A stretch of DNA of 64,000 bases from Ensifer sp. LCM 4579 (GCF_001854885.1 NZ_MDDV01000015.1:1-64000); one strand, 5' to 3'. Counted from the stretch's first letter, positions 1-8,993 are shown. Notes: a model not told the origin generated them from the sequence alone. Program-made: numbers and translations.

Positions 1-42
1 TCTCTCCAAACCATCGCCGGTTACCTCCCGGCTCTTAGAGAA

Positions 43-92
43 CTGTCACCTATGTAAACGGTCCGTTCTGTTACCTATCTATCCGGTTCGGA
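43..92. repeat. Two tandem degenerate ~25-bp units, possible IS-end remnant
   Basis: Two adjacent units share the pattern TGTyACCTATsTAnnCGGTyCG: the first at 43-67 and the second at 68-92. A weaker third fragment (CGGTTACCTCCCGG) lies near 17-30. Such subterminal direct repeats occur at the ends of some insertion sequences in rhizobia. No transposase is visible inside the window, so the IS assignment is inference. Confidence 0.4.
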
Positions 93-99
93 CATGCCG

Positions 100-285
100 G
101 CACCTTCTCCCCGCAGGCGGGGAGAAGGGACTCGCGGGACTCGCTCTGCCTCCACCGCCTCCGGAGGGAAGAAGCGAGCGCTTTTCAAAGAGCAAACGGT
201 GTGGCCGAGCACCCGGGTGTCCCCTCGCCCCGCCTGCGGGGAGAGGGCTAGTCCTCGGTTTAAACCCGAGGAGAGGGGCAAACTT
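100..285. repeat. Mosaic palindromic intergenic element (RIME-like)
   Basis: This fills the gene-free left edge. It holds three hairpin modules: CCTTCTCCCC/GGGGAGAAGG at 103-128, CTCGCCCCGC/GCGGGGAGAG near 222-247, and CCTCGG/CCGAGG around 252-270. The same first module recurs near 61.94 kb and a CCTCTCCCC/GGGGAGAGG variant at 8006-8033. Published rhizobial intergenic mosaic elements (RIME) look like this; the family name here is from memory. Confidence 0.65.
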
Positions 286-302
286 CCGTACAGGCCGACA
301 CC

Positions 303-2375
303 TCAGAGCACCGGCGCCGCCAGTCCCCGCTTCGCCAGCATCGCATCCGGGCTCGGCAGCTTGCCGCGGAAGGCCTTGTAGGCGTCTTCCGGGTCTATCG
401 CGCCGCCGACGGAATAGATGTGGGCCTTGAGTCTGGCCGCCATTTCCGGATCGAAGGGGTCGCCTGTTTCCTCGAAGGCGGCGAAGGCGTCGGCGTCGAG
501 CACTTCCGACCACATGTAGGAATAGTAGCCGGCGGAATAGCCGTCGCCGGAAAACACGTGCAGGAAATGCGGGCTGCGGTGGCGCATGACCATCGACTTC
601 GGCATGCCGATCCTCTCGAGCGTCGCCACCTCCAGCGCCAACGGGTCCGAGGCCGCCTCCGCCGTGTGATAGGCCATGTCGACGAGCGCCGACGAGGTGA
701 ATTCCACCGTTGCGAAGCCGGAATTGAAGGTCCGGGCGGCGAGCACCTTTTCGAGCAGCGCCTCGGGCATCGGCTCGCCGGTCCGGTAGTGTACGGCATA
801 GGTTTTGAGAATGTCCGGCACGGTCAGCCAGTGCTCGTAGAGCTGCGACGGCAGTTCGACGAAATCGCGCGAGACGCCGGTGCCGGATACGGACGGATAG
901 GTGACGTTGGAGAGCATGCCGTGCAACGCATGCCCGAACTCGTGGAACAGCGTGCGGGCGTCGTCGAGCGAAAGCAGCGCCGGCTTGCCGTCGGCGGGCT
1001 TTGCGAAGTTGCAGACATTATAGATGATCGGGACCTCGCCGGTCGCGCCATTCTTGAGAGGAAGCTTGTGCTGCGACTGGAACGAGCTCATCCAGGCGCC
1101 GGAACGCTTGGACGAGCGGGCGAAATAGTCGCCAAGGAACAGCGCCACCAGCTTGCCCGCGGAATCGCGGATCTCGAAGACGCGGACATCCGGGTGATAG
1201 GCGGCGAGGCCCTTCTTCTCCGTGGCCGTGATGCCGAACAGGCGATGGGCGACCGCGAAACAGGCGTCGATGATCTTCTCGAGCTGCAGATAGGGCTTCA
1301 GTTCGCTTTCCGAGAAGCTGAATGTCTGCGCCCGCAGCTTTTCGGCATAGTGACGCCAATCCCAGGGCATGACCTCGTGGTTGCGGCCTTCGGCGGCGAT
1401 GAGCTTTGCAAGCTCCGCCTCTTCCTCGCGGGCGCGTGCGGCCGCCTTCTCCCAGACCTGCATCAGGAGGCCGTTCACTGTCTCGGGCGTCTTCGCCATG
1501 GTGTCGTCCAGCTTCAACGCCGCATAATTCTCGTAGCCGAGCAGCCTCGCCTTTTCCGCCCGGAGGGACAGCGTCTCGGCGATTATGGCGCGGTTGTCGG
1601 TATCGCCGCCATTTTCGCCGCGCGCGATCCAGGCCTTGAACGCCTGCTCGCGCAGGTCACGATTGTCCGAGAAGGTCAGGAAGGGTTCAATGATCGAACG
1701 CGAAAGCGTCACCGCATATTTGTCGTCCTCTCCCCGGTCGCGGGCCGCGGCCGCCATGGCGTCCCGGAGGAAATCCGGCAGGCCCGCCAGTTCCTCCTCG
1801 TCCGCAAGCATCAGCGCCCACAGCTTCTCGTCGCCGAGCACGTTCTGGCCGAACCTCGCCCCGAGGCCGGCAAGCCTCTCGTTGATTGCGGCAAGGCGCT
1901 CCTGATCGGGCCTATCGAGCTTCGCCCCCGATTTGACGAAACCCTTCCAGTGACGCTCGAGGACTCGGACCGCCTCGAGGTCGAGTCCCAGTTGCTCGCG
2001 CCTCTCCCAGAGCGCATCGATGCGGGCGAAGAGTACGGGATTCGTGCCGATCTTCGAATAGTGCCGCGACATCTTCGGCGCGATCTCGCGCTCGAGCGCC
2101 TGGATCAGGTCATTGGTGTGGGCGCCCGCCTTGTTCCAGAAGAGCGCCGAGACGCGCGACAGTTCATCGCCGGCGATCTCCAGCGCGACAACGGTGTTCT
2201 CAAAGGTCGGCGGCTCCGGATTGTTGGCGATGGCCTCGATTTCCGCCTCGTGGCTCGCAAGCGCCGCATCGAAAGCGGGTGCGAAATCCTCGTCCATGAT
2301 CGCCTCGAACTGCGGCAGGCCCTCGTGTCCGGTCCAGTTCACGAGGGCGGGATTGAGCGAAGCCTTGGCGGTCAT
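303..2375 (-). CDS. M3 family oligopeptidase (oligopeptidase A / Dcp-like)
   Basis: This is a cytoplasmic zinc metallopeptidase that degrades short peptides, including cleaved signal peptides. The 690-residue protein has the family's full length. The zinc site HEFGHALH (HExxH) lies in the C-terminal half, followed by the conserved FVELPSQLYEHW segment with the downstream ligand Glu. An in-frame GTG exists at 2390, but an AAAGGA ribosome-binding site overlaps it and sits 6 nt before the ATG at 2375, so I use the ATG. No signal peptide is seen. OpdA and Dcp cannot be separated by eye. LysE lies upstream on the same strand with a short gap. Confidence 0.9.
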   Translation of the reverse strand: MTAKASLNPALVNWTGHEGLPQFEAIMDEDFAPAFDAALASHEAEIEAIANNPEPPTFENTVVALEIAGDELSRVSALFWNKAGAHTNDLIQALEREIAPKMSRHYSKIGTNPVLFARIDALWERREQLGLDLEAVRVLERHWKGFVKSGAKLDRPDQERLAAINERLAGLGARFGQNVLGDEKLWALMLADEEELAGLPDFLRDAMAAAARDRGEDDKYAVTLSRSIIEPFLTFSDNRDLREQAFKAWIARGENGGDTDNRAIIAETLSLRAEKARLLGYENYAALKLDDTMAKTPETVNGLLMQVWEKAAARAREEEAELAKLIAAEGRNHEVMPWDWRHYAEKLRAQTFSFSESELKPYLQLEKIIDACFAVAHRLFGITATEKKGLAAYHPDVRVFEIRDSAGKLVALFLGDYFARSSKRSGAWMSSFQSQHKLPLKNGATGEVPIIYNVCNFAKPADGKPALLSLDDARTLFHEFGHALHGMLSNVTYPSVSGTGVSRDFVELPSQLYEHWLTVPDILKTYAVHYRTGEPMPEALLEKVLAARTFNSGFATVEFTSSALVDMAYHTAEAASDPLALEVATLERIGMPKSMVMRHRSPHFLHVFSGDGYSAGYYSYMWSEVLDADAFAAFEETGDPFDPEMAARLKAHIYSVGGAIDPEDAYKAFRGKLPSPDAMLAKRGLAAPVL

Positions 2376-2462
2376 GAAGATTCCTTTCACATGCGGACCG
2401 GGGCGCCTCGGCGCTCTGCCGGCCGGCGGAGATGCTTGAAGTGGTTGATGGACGCCAGGTCG

Positions 2463-3104
2463 TCAAGGCCTGCGCACGCCAAAAAGGCCCGGCGCCGCGT
2501 GCCATACCGCCTGCGCGGCGAAGCCGATGAAGACAAGGCCCGAAAGCCGGACGATCGTGAGCTCGTGGCGGCGATAGAAGCGCCGCACGACCGAAGCGCC
2601 GATGATCGCGATCAGGATCACGTCGGCCAGAAGGAAGCCGATCAGCGATACGGCAAGCAGCATCGGCAGCGCGGTGAATTCCAGCGCATTGGCGGATCCC
2701 GCCAGAAGCGCGGTGAAGGTCGCGAGCGCCACCGGATAACCCTTGGGATTGGTGAGCCCGAAGACGAGCCCGCGCCTGAGCGGCCGCTCGACGGCCAGGA
2801 GCGCCCGGTCTTCGCCCTTCGGTCGGGCGTTGAGCGCGGTCCAGCCGATCCAGGCGAGATAGGCGCCGCAGATGAGACCGAGGACGTCGAAGAGCGCCGT
2901 GCCGATCGACCGGGCACCGACGATGGCGACGAGCGCCATTGTCGACCAGAGAATGTCGCCGGCAAGGTGGCCGCCCATGAAGAGCGCGCCGGCCCTTCGG
3001 CCCTGGCCGGCGCCGATGCCGAGCAGCGCCAGGAAGGCGGGGCCGGGGATCAGCGTATAGGAAAGCGCGGCGAGAAAGGCACCGACAAGAAGCGTCTCGG
3101 ACAT
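2463..3104 (-). CDS. LysE/RhtB family amino-acid exporter
   Basis: This is an inner-membrane transporter of the LysE/RhtB type, which exports amino acids or related small metabolites. The 213-residue protein has about six hydrophobic segments and the N-terminal family signature [20 protein letters not shown] (around residues 20-39), plus a GLTNPKGYP motif in the middle, typical of LysE. The start at 3104 is preceded by GGAGG with a suitable spacer, so the longer reading from 3146 is unlikely. It is divergent from leuB. Substrate cannot be told from sequence. Confidence 0.88.
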   Translation of the reverse strand: MSETLLVGAFLAALSYTLIPGPAFLALLGIGAGQGRRAGALFMGGHLAGDILWSTMALVAIVGARSIGTALFDVLGLICGAYLAWIGWTALNARPKGEDRALLAVERPLRRGLVFGLTNPKGYPVALATFTALLAGSANALEFTALPMLLAVSLIGFLLADVILIAIIGASVVRRFYRRHELTIVRLSGLVFIGFAAQAVWHAAPGLFGVRRP

Positions 3105-3292
3105 TTCGGAAATCCTCCGTTTGCAATCATTCGAGCGGCGGCGCACGATTCAGTCAAGCGGAAACGTCGGTTGGAGCAGGGCCGACGATTGACGGTGGGA
3201 GGGCGCGCACAAATCTTTCGTCGGCGCGATTTCCCTCGATACGAAGTTGCGCTAAGAACGCGGCCGAATTCCCCCCGCAAGAAGGACTATCC

Positions 3293-4405
3293 ATGACTGT
3301 GCGCAATCTCTTCCTTCTGCCCGGCGACGGCATCGGCCCGGAAGCCATGGCGGAAGTCCGCAAAATCATCGACTACATGAACGCCGAGCTCGGCACCGGC
3401 TTCGTGACGGACGAGGGCCTTGTGGGTGGCTCCGCCTATGACGCCCATGGCGCGGCGATCTCGGAAGGGGACATGGCGAAGGCGCTTGCCGCCGATGCCG
3501 TACTCTTCGGCGCCGTCGGCGGACCGAAATGGGACGCGGTTCCCTATGAGGTACGGCCGGAAGCGGGCCTGCTGCGTCTGCGCAAGGATCTCGAGCTCTT
3601 CGCCAACCTGCGCCCCGCTATCTGCTATCCCGCACTTGCCAACGCATCCTCGCTGAAGCCGGAACTGGTCGAGGGCCTCGACGTCCTCATCGTGCGGGAA
3701 CTGACGGGCGGCGTTTATTTCGGCGAGCCTAAGGAGATCATCGACCTCGGCAACGGCCAGAAGCGCGGCATCGACACGCAGGTCTACGATACCTACGAGA
3801 TCGAGCGCATAGCCGGCGTCGCCTTCGAACTGGCGCGCACCCGCAAGAACCGCGTCTGCTCGATGGAAAAGCGCAACGTCATGAAGTCGGGGGTGCTCTG
3901 GAATCAGGTGGTTACCGAGACGCACAAGGCGAAATATCCGGACGTCGAACTCGAGCACATGCTGGCCGATGCCGGAGGCATGCAACTCGTGCGCCAGCCG
4001 AAGCAGTTCGACGTGATCGTCACCGACAACCTGTTCGGCGACATGCTGTCCGACGTCGCCGCCATGCTCACCGGTTCGCTCGGCATGCTGCCGTCGGCCT
4101 CGCTCGGCGCACCGGATGCCAAAACCGGCAAGCGCAAGGCGCTCTACGAGCCGGTGCACGGCTCGGCGCCCGACATCGCCGGCAAGGGCATCGCCAACCC
4201 GATCGCCATGATCGCCTCCTTCGCCATGTGCCTGCGCTATTCCTTCAACCTCGTGAAGGAAGCCGACAACCTGGAAAAGGCGATCGCCAACGTGCTCGAC
4301 AAGGGCATCCGCACCGGCGACATTATGGCGGAAGGCTGCCAGAAGGTCGGCACCACCGAGATGGGCGACGCGATCCTGGCCGAATTCAGGGCGCTTGCGG
4401 CGTGA
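3293..4405 (+). CDS. leuB: 3-isopropylmalate dehydrogenase
   Basis: This enzyme oxidatively decarboxylates (2R,3S)-3-isopropylmalate with NAD+ in leucine biosynthesis, in the cytoplasm as a homodimer. The 370-residue protein shows GDGIGPE at the N-terminus, [10 protein letters not shown] in the substrate region, the metal-binding stretch [12 protein letters not shown], and the cofactor loop [23 protein letters not shown] precedes the ATG. A strong intrinsic terminator follows 30 nt after the stop, so it appears to be the last or only gene of its transcript. Confidence 0.97.
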   Translation: MTVRNLFLLPGDGIGPEAMAEVRKIIDYMNAELGTGFVTDEGLVGGSAYDAHGAAISEGDMAKALAADAVLFGAVGGPKWDAVPYEVRPEAGLLRLRKDLELFANLRPAICYPALANASSLKPELVEGLDVLIVRELTGGVYFGEPKEIIDLGNGQKRGIDTQVYDTYEIERIAGVAFELARTRKNRVCSMEKRNVMKSGVLWNQVVTETHKAKYPDVELEHMLADAGGMQLVRQPKQFDVIVTDNLFGDMLSDVAAMLTGSLGMLPSASLGAPDAKTGKRKALYEPVHGSAPDIAGKGIANPIAMIASFAMCLRYSFNLVKEADNLEKAIANVLDKGIRTGDIMAEGCQKVGTTEMGDAILAEFRALAA

Positions 4406-4434
4406 ATTCGGACAGAACGGCGCGACGCCAGTTC

Positions 4435-4464
4435 AAACACCTCCGGTTTCGCCGGAGGTGTTTT
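4435..4464 (+). terminator. Intrinsic terminator of leuB
   Basis: A 12-bp perfect stem, AAACACCTCCGG / CCGGAGGTGTTT, has a 5-nt loop and runs into T residues, 30 nt after the leuB stop. Confidence 0.9.
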
Positions 4465-4470
4465 GCATTC

Positions 4471-4520
4471 TAGAACGCCGCAGACGCGCAAAGGCGCTGT
4501 AGCACCTTGAAATTGCGACA
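4471..4520. repeat. Partial copy of the TACAGCG/CGCTGTA palindrome family
   Basis: The sequence ...GCCGCAGACGCGCAAAGGCGCTGTAGCACCTTGAA... matches the right half of the full-length copies at 8067 and 41289. The left arm is decayed. Confidence 0.6.
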
Positions 4521-4581
4521 GGTTCCTTGATTTCGCCCTCTTCGCTTCCAAATCCATGGCAGCGAACAGAGAAGGAGTGAC

Positions 4582-5286
4582 ATGAGGCAACCGCTTTCCT
4601 CGACCGTCTGGATCCTGCTGACCACAATCGTTCTCATACTGGCGCTGGTACCCTTCGACGCGTATCTGTCCGAATGGGCAAAGGGCCTGCCGGAAGAAAT
4701 CGTCGACTTCAACCGAATGATTACCGATTTCGGCACATTCGCCTGGATGGTTTACGCGTCCGCTTTCCTCTTTCTCGTCGCTTTCATCGCCAACAGCACC
4801 GCTAAGCGCGAGACGGTACGGCAGCAAGCGCGGACGGCGCGCAGTCTTTCCGCCTATTTCTTGCTGACGATCGGCACCGCCAGCGTTCTGGTTCATGGGC
4901 TGAAGTTTCTGATCGGCCGCGCCCGCCCGGAGCTTTTGCAAGACTATGGCGCCTACAGTCTGACGCCTTTCGCCGGCGAGCGGCTGTTCGAGAGTTTCCC
5001 CTCCGGCCACTCGACCGCGGCCGGTGCCCTGTTCGGTGCCTTTGCGATGCTGATGCCGCGGTTCCGGCCGCTATTCTTCGTCTTCGCCGTGACGATCGGC
5101 GCCTCGCGCGTGATCGTCGGCGCCCATTACCCGAGCGATGTGGCCGCCGGCCTGCTGCTCGGTCTTTGGACAGCGGTGATGTTTGCCTTCCTCTTTGCCC
5201 GGCAGGGATGGCATTTCCGATGGGGAGCCAATGGCTGGCCGGTGTCAAAGCCCGCGCAAACCGCTGCGCGGGACCAGCCGCAATAA
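4582..5286 (+). CDS. PAP2-family membrane phosphatase
   Basis: This is a predicted integral-membrane lipid or undecaprenyl-diphosphate phosphatase of the PAP2 (type 2 phosphatidic acid phosphatase) superfamily, with the active site facing the periplasm. All three family motifs are present in the 234-residue protein: KFLIGRARPE (KxxxxxxRP), FPSGHST (PSGH), and SRVIVGAHYPSDV (SRxxxxxHxxxD). Several transmembrane helices are visible, the first near residues 9-24. AAGGAG precedes the ATG. Substrate cannot be assigned; cell-wall or lipid recycling and lipid A dephosphorylation are both possible. Confidence 0.9.
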   Translation: MRQPLSSTVWILLTTIVLILALVPFDAYLSEWAKGLPEEIVDFNRMITDFGTFAWMVYASAFLFLVAFIANSTAKRETVRQQARTARSLSAYFLLTIGTASVLVHGLKFLIGRARPELLQDYGAYSLTPFAGERLFESFPSGHSTAAGALFGAFAMLMPRFRPLFFVFAVTIGASRVIVGAHYPSDVAAGLLLGLWTAVMFAFLFARQGWHFRWGANGWPVSKPAQTAARDQPQ

Positions 5287-5290
5287 AAAG

Positions 5291-5313
5291 CCGGCGCGGC
5301 AAGCCGCGCCGGA
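5291..5313 (+). terminator. Intrinsic terminator-like hairpin after the PAP2 gene
   Basis: CCGGCGCGGC and GCCGCGCCGG pair around a tiny loop, 5 nt after the stop codon. There is no long T tract, so efficiency is uncertain. Confidence 0.55.
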
Positions 5314-5335
5314 AGTGGGAGAGGTCTCTTACTAA

Positions 5336-5365
5336 GCCGCGCGTCCGGTAAGACGCGCGAGGCGG
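5336..5365. repeat. Short member of the TACAGCG/CGCTGTA palindrome family
   Basis: GCCGCGCGTCC...AGACGCGCGAGGC keeps the central GCGCGTCn/nGACGCGC hairpin of the family and has lost the outer arms. The rest of 5314-5577 shows no gene that I can support. Confidence 0.5.
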
Positions 5366-5577
5366 CAGTCTCGGATGAAGAGCATGCCAGAAGCGCGCCC
5401 AGCAAGGCAGGGATGCTTTCGTCCCATGACTTTCGTCTAATACGGCGATCATCGAAACGGGACGCGCGAGTGGGGGCATCGGCTCCCGAGGATTGATGCC
5501 AGGTGTGAGCCAGGCTCGTCTGCGGCTTGACTCTTGCCGAAAAGCCGGTATGAGCAGCGGCGAACGAGGAAACCGCC

Positions 5578-5697
5578 ATGGGACCGATTCTTGCGTCCAT
5601 CGCTCAGCCGATCCTGCCGGCCCATGCCGCCGGGCAGATTCGCCTTTTCTCGCTCGCTAGCAAAACAACGGCCAAAACGACGACGAAAACCGTCTGA
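5578..5697 (+). CDS. Possible 39-residue small protein upstream of asd
   Basis: An ATG preceded by GAGGAAA opens a 39-codon frame that starts MGPILASIAQPIL and ends with a Lys/Thr-rich tail (KTTAKTTTKTV). The N-terminal half is hydrophobic and G/C is favoured at third positions, as in neighbouring genes. It ends 113 nt before asd. I do not recognise the family. It could be a small membrane-associated or leader peptide, or a chance frame. Confidence 0.3.
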   Translation: MGPILASIAQPILPAHAAGQIRLFSLASKTTAKTTTKTV

Positions 5698-5810
5698 CGT
5701 CTCTGGCCCTCCGCTCTCTCCCCGGTAAGGCCGGGGACAGGAACCTCGCGGGCGGAAACCGCGCGGCTCCCCTCCACCCGACGAGGAGAGACAGAAAGAG
5801 AGCTTTGATC

Positions 5811-6845
5811 ATGGGTTTCAAGATTGCAGTCGCAGGCGCCACCGGCAATGTCGGCCGGGAAATGCTGAATATCCTTTCAGAACGTGGGTTTCCTGCAGAC
5901 GAGGTTGTGGCGCTTGCGTCCTCGCGTTCCGTCGGCACCGAGGTTTCCTATGGCGACAAGACACTGAAGGTCTCGAATCTCGAAACCTATGATTTCTCCA
6001 ATACGGACATCTGCCTGATGTCGGCCGGCGGTGCCGTTTCGCTGAAATATTCGCCGAAGATCGGGCAGCAGGGATGTGTCGTGATCGACAACTCCTCTGC
6101 CTGGCGCTACGACGCCGAGGTGCCGCTGATCGTGCCGGAGGTCAATCCGGATGCGATCTCCGGCTTCACCAAGAAAAACATCATCGCCAACCCGAATTGC
6201 TCGACCGCCCAGCTCGTCGTTGCGCTGAAGCCGCTGCACGAACGCGCGACGATCAAGCGCGTGGTTGTTTCGACCTATCAGTCAGTTTCCGGTGCCGGCA
6301 AGGACGGCATGGACGAGCTCTTCAATCAGACGCGGGCCGTCTTCGTGGCCGACCCGATCGAGAGCAAGAAATTCACCAAGCGCATCGCCTTCAACGTCAT
6401 TCCGCATATCGACGTCTTCATGGAGGACGGCTACACCAAGGAAGAGTGGAAGGTGCTCGCCGAAACCAAGAAGATGCTCGATCCGAAGATCAAGGTGACC
6501 TGCACCGCCGTGCGCGTTCCGGTCTTCATCGGCCATTCGGAATCGGTCAATATAGAGTTCGAAAAGGAAATCACCGCCGACGAGGCGCGCGAAATCCTGC
6601 GCGAGGCACCCGGTTGCCTGGTCGTCGACAAGCGCGAGAACGGCGGCTACGTGACGCCCTATGAATGCGCCGGCGAAGACGCGACCTACATCTCGCGCAT
6701 CCGCGAAGACGCAACCGTCGAGAACGGCCTCAATCTGTGGGTGGTCTCCGATAACCTTCGCAAGGGTGCGGCACTCAATGCCGTCCAGATCGCCGAGCTT
6801 TTGGTTAATCGCGGCCTGATCAAGCCGCGCAACCGGGCCGTCTGA
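5811..6845 (+). CDS. asd: Aspartate-semialdehyde dehydrogenase
   Basis: This enzyme reduces aspartyl-4-phosphate to aspartate semialdehyde with NADPH. It is the branch point to lysine/diaminopimelate, threonine and methionine, and is essential for peptidoglycan. The 344-residue protein has the nucleotide loop GATGNVGREML, the catalytic-cysteine motif NPNCSTAQLV, the SGAGKDGM segment, and the C-terminal IRED/NLRKGAALNA region. A TTG two codons upstream is possible, but the ATG at 5811 gives the usual N-terminus. No partner gene is adjacent. Confidence 0.96.
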   Translation: MGFKIAVAGATGNVGREMLNILSERGFPADEVVALASSRSVGTEVSYGDKTLKVSNLETYDFSNTDICLMSAGGAVSLKYSPKIGQQGCVVIDNSSAWRYDAEVPLIVPEVNPDAISGFTKKNIIANPNCSTAQLVVALKPLHERATIKRVVVSTYQSVSGAGKDGMDELFNQTRAVFVADPIESKKFTKRIAFNVIPHIDVFMEDGYTKEEWKVLAETKKMLDPKIKVTCTAVRVPVFIGHSESVNIEFEKEITADEAREILREAPGCLVVDKRENGGYVTPYECAGEDATYISRIREDATVENGLNLWVVSDNLRKGAALNAVQIAELLVNRGLIKPRNRAV

Positions 6846-7059
6846 GGCAGCGAGCCGTTGGCCGCCCCCGATCGTACGGTCCGGCGGGCGCGCGAAGTGG
6901 CAAAGCGGGAAAGACCGGCGGTTCTCCTTCCGCCTCCCGCTCCGATTTTCCACTGCCTGTCTCCTTAAATCGACCTCGATTGGAGGGCAAGGACACGCAG
7001 CAGGGCTATGGCGAGCTTTGCGTGTCTGTCGGGACGCGCGACGCCGCAGAATTGCGCCG

Positions 7060-7087
7060 GCCATGGATTCACGTGAAACCATGGCCG
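7060..7087. promoter_or_regulatory. parS: parS-like ParB site inside an inverted repeat
   Basis: GGATTCACGTGAAACC at 7065-7080 matches 13 of 16 positions of the parS consensus TGTTTCACGTGAAACA, with the TTCACGTGAA core intact. It is framed by GGCCATGG and CCATGGCC arms. It lies in the 297-bp gene-free gap between asd and the transglycosylase, in which I see nothing else. Confidence 0.65.
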
Positions 7088-7142
7088 GGCGGCGGCTGAC
7101 TGAGCCGGTATCGGCATTTTTTTTGGACACAATGGACGGGCA

Positions 7143-7979
7143 ATGACGGGGTATCTCATGCACAGGATGAAGCGCACAGCGGCGGGGCTCGCGGCCCTCA
7201 TCTCAATGGCGGTCCTTCCCACGGCCGCTTTCGCGGCGCAATGCGGCAATGACGGCGGCCGGTTTGCGGCCTGGGTGCAAGAATTCAAGCGCGAGGCGGC
7301 CGGCAACGGCATCAGCCAGTCCGTGCTTGATCAAGCGCTCGGCAGCGTTTCATACAACCGGGCAACCATCCGTGCCGACCGTGGACAGAAGAGCTTCAAG
7401 CTCTCGCTCGATCAATTCATGCAGAAGCGGGGTGGCCAGGTGATCATTTCGCGCGGCAGCAAGATGCGCGCGCAGCATGCCAAACTCTTCGCCTCGATCG
7501 AGCGGCGCTATGGCGTCCCGGCTGGTCCGCTGATCGCCATATGGGGCATGGAGACCGGCTTCGGTTCGTTCATGGGCAAGGAACACACGCTGTCGGCCGT
7601 CGCCACCCTTGCCTATGACTGCCGCCGCTCCGACTACTTCACGGAACAGCTCTACGCCGCCGTCCAGCTTGTCGGCCGCGGTGATCTGAGCCCGGCTGCC
7701 CGCGGGGCCGCCCATGGCGAAATCGGCCAGACGCAGTTCCTGCCGCTGAACGTCCTGAAATATGGCGTCGACGGCGACGGCGACGGACATATTGACATGG
7801 TCCACTCCAAGGCGGATGCGCTGGCCTCGACCGCGAATTTCCTGCGCGGCCACGGTTGGCAGCCGGGCGCCGGCTACCGACCCGGCGAGCCGAATTTCGT
7901 CGCCATCCAGGGCTGGAACGCCGCCAACGTCTATCAGCAGGCAATCGCCATCATCGCCTCCGAGATCGACGGCGACTGA
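7143..7979 (+). CDS. Lytic murein transglycosylase (MltB-like)
   Basis: This is a periplasmic enzyme that cleaves the glycan strand of peptidoglycan to 1,6-anhydromuropeptides. The 278-residue protein begins with a basic n-region and a hydrophobic core ending in TAAFAAQ, a typical signal peptide. It then shows the MltB signature IWGMETGFGS with the catalytic Glu, followed by ATLAYDCRRSDYF and GEIGQTQFLPLNVLKYGVDG. Alternative starts exist at 7158 and 7167 and would shorten only the n-region. It is shorter than E. coli MltB and lacks a lipobox, so it is probably soluble. Confidence 0.9.
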   Translation: MTGYLMHRMKRTAAGLAALISMAVLPTAAFAAQCGNDGGRFAAWVQEFKREAAGNGISQSVLDQALGSVSYNRATIRADRGQKSFKLSLDQFMQKRGGQVIISRGSKMRAQHAKLFASIERRYGVPAGPLIAIWGMETGFGSFMGKEHTLSAVATLAYDCRRSDYFTEQLYAAVQLVGRGDLSPAARGAAHGEIGQTQFLPLNVLKYGVDGDGDGHIDMVHSKADALASTANFLRGHGWQPGAGYRPGEPNFVAIQGWNAANVYQQAIAIIASEIDGD

Positions 7980-8005
7980 AGAGGAATCGATCGCACGCCG
8001 GTCAT

Positions 8006-8034
8006 CCTCTCCCCACCCACCTGCGGGGAGAGGG
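8006..8034. repeat. Single CCTCTCCCC/GGGGAGAGG hairpin module
   Basis: This isolated module is related to the elements at 100-285 and 61917-62029. It sits immediately downstream of the transglycosylase gene and could also terminate transcription. Confidence 0.55.
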
Positions 8035-8066
8035 TCTGGACGAAGGGCCACCGCCGCTTACAGCAG

Positions 8067-8176
8067 TACAGCGCCGCGCGTCTTTTCAGACGCGCAAAGG
8101 ACGCTGTAACTCATTGAATCTGCGAATCTGCGCATCGAGCTTTCCGAAAATCGGGTACGATTTTCGGGCCGATGCG
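8067..8176. repeat. Full-length mosaic palindrome (two nested hairpins)
   Basis: This is the best-preserved copy. Module 1 pairs TACAGCG (8067-8073) with CGCTGTA (8102-8108) around CGCGTCT/AGACGCG. Module 2 pairs CGCATCG (8131-8137) with CGATGCG (8170-8176) around CCGAAAATCG/CGATTTTCGG. It sits between convergent genes and may double as a transcription barrier. Confidence 0.8.
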
Positions 8177-8203
8177 CCAGGCACGAATAGATCGCGCCTC
8201 GTC

Positions 8204-8851
8204 TCATGTCCCCGGCCGGACGAAGTCGCCGGTCTTCGCGTCCATGACCCAGAGCTCACCGGTCGAAATATCGAACCAGGCGCCATGGAGCCGCAGCTTT
8301 CCCTTGGCCTCAAGCACCTGAACGCAAGGAAAGGTCCTCAGATTGGCCACCGAGTTGCGGATCGACACGCGCTCGAGCGCCCGCTGGCGTTCCGACTGGG
8401 TCATGCAGTCGTAGCTCTGTATCTGTTCGGCAGCGGGCTTCAGCAGATGCATCCAGCGGCCGATGAAATCGCCGGGTGAAAGCGGCTCCGCATCCGGATC
8501 GAGCGCCGCCTTGATGCCGCCGCAGCGGCCGTGGCCCATGACCACGATATCGCTGACGCGCAGCGACTGGACCGCGAATTCGAGAGCGGCGGAGGTCGAG
8601 TGATAGTGTCCGTCCGGCTCGTAGGGCGGCATCATATTGGCGACGTTGCGAACGACGAAAAGCTCACCCGGGCCGCTGTCGAAGATCGTCTCCGGCGCGG
8701 CACGCGAATCGCAACAGGCGATCACCATCGTCGTCGGCTTTTGCCCGCTCTCGGCGAGCGTCCGGTAGCGTTGCTGCTGTTCGCTGAAACGGCCGCCCAT
8801 GAAATTGCGGTAGCCGGCCAGGAGATTCTCCGGAAAGCTCTGCTTCTCCAT
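8204..8851 (-). CDS. Beta-class carbonic anhydrase
   Basis: This zinc enzyme interconverts CO2 and bicarbonate in the cytoplasm, supplying bicarbonate to carboxylases. The 215-residue protein shows the beta-class ligands: CCDSRAAPE (Cys plus the Asp-Arg dyad, around residues 46-54) and GHGRCGG (His and Cys ligands, about residues 106-112). AAGGGG precedes the ATG. No signal peptide is seen, so it is cytoplasmic. It is followed by the palindrome at 8067-8176. Confidence 0.95.
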   Translation of the reverse strand: MEKQSFPENLLAGYRNFMGGRFSEQQQRYRTLAESGQKPTTMVIACCDSRAAPETIFDSGPGELFVVRNVANMMPPYEPDGHYHSTSAALEFAVQSLRVSDIVVMGHGRCGGIKAALDPDAEPLSPGDFIGRWMHLLKPAAEQIQSYDCMTQSERQRALERVSIRNSVANLRTFPCVQVLEAKGKLRLHGAWFDISTGELWVMDAKTGDFVRPGT

Positions 8852-8924
8852 CAGTTACCCCTTGTCATCCACTGCATCAATCTATGCTCTATGGCTACTC
8901 GGGTAGCATGGAGCGTCGAAGTGT

Positions 8925-8960
8925 TACAGCGAGCCTTGCGTGCCCGAAAGGATAAATTGC
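8925..8960. repeat. Weak remnant of the TACAGCG palindrome family
   Basis: GTTACAGCGAGCCTTGCGTGCCCG resembles the left side of the reverse-oriented copy near 49896. It lies between the carbonic anhydrase and pyridoxal kinase genes. Confidence 0.35.
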
Positions 8961-8993
8961 CTTCATGAGACATTTCTTTTGTGCCCGCCCCGC

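Noticed and set aside
420-3296. 958-codon open frame antisense to the M3 peptidase and LysE genes
   Set aside because: It lies opposite two well-recognised genes, has Arg/Gly/Asp-rich low-similarity composition, and spans their boundary. Long antisense frames are expected in GC-rich DNA.
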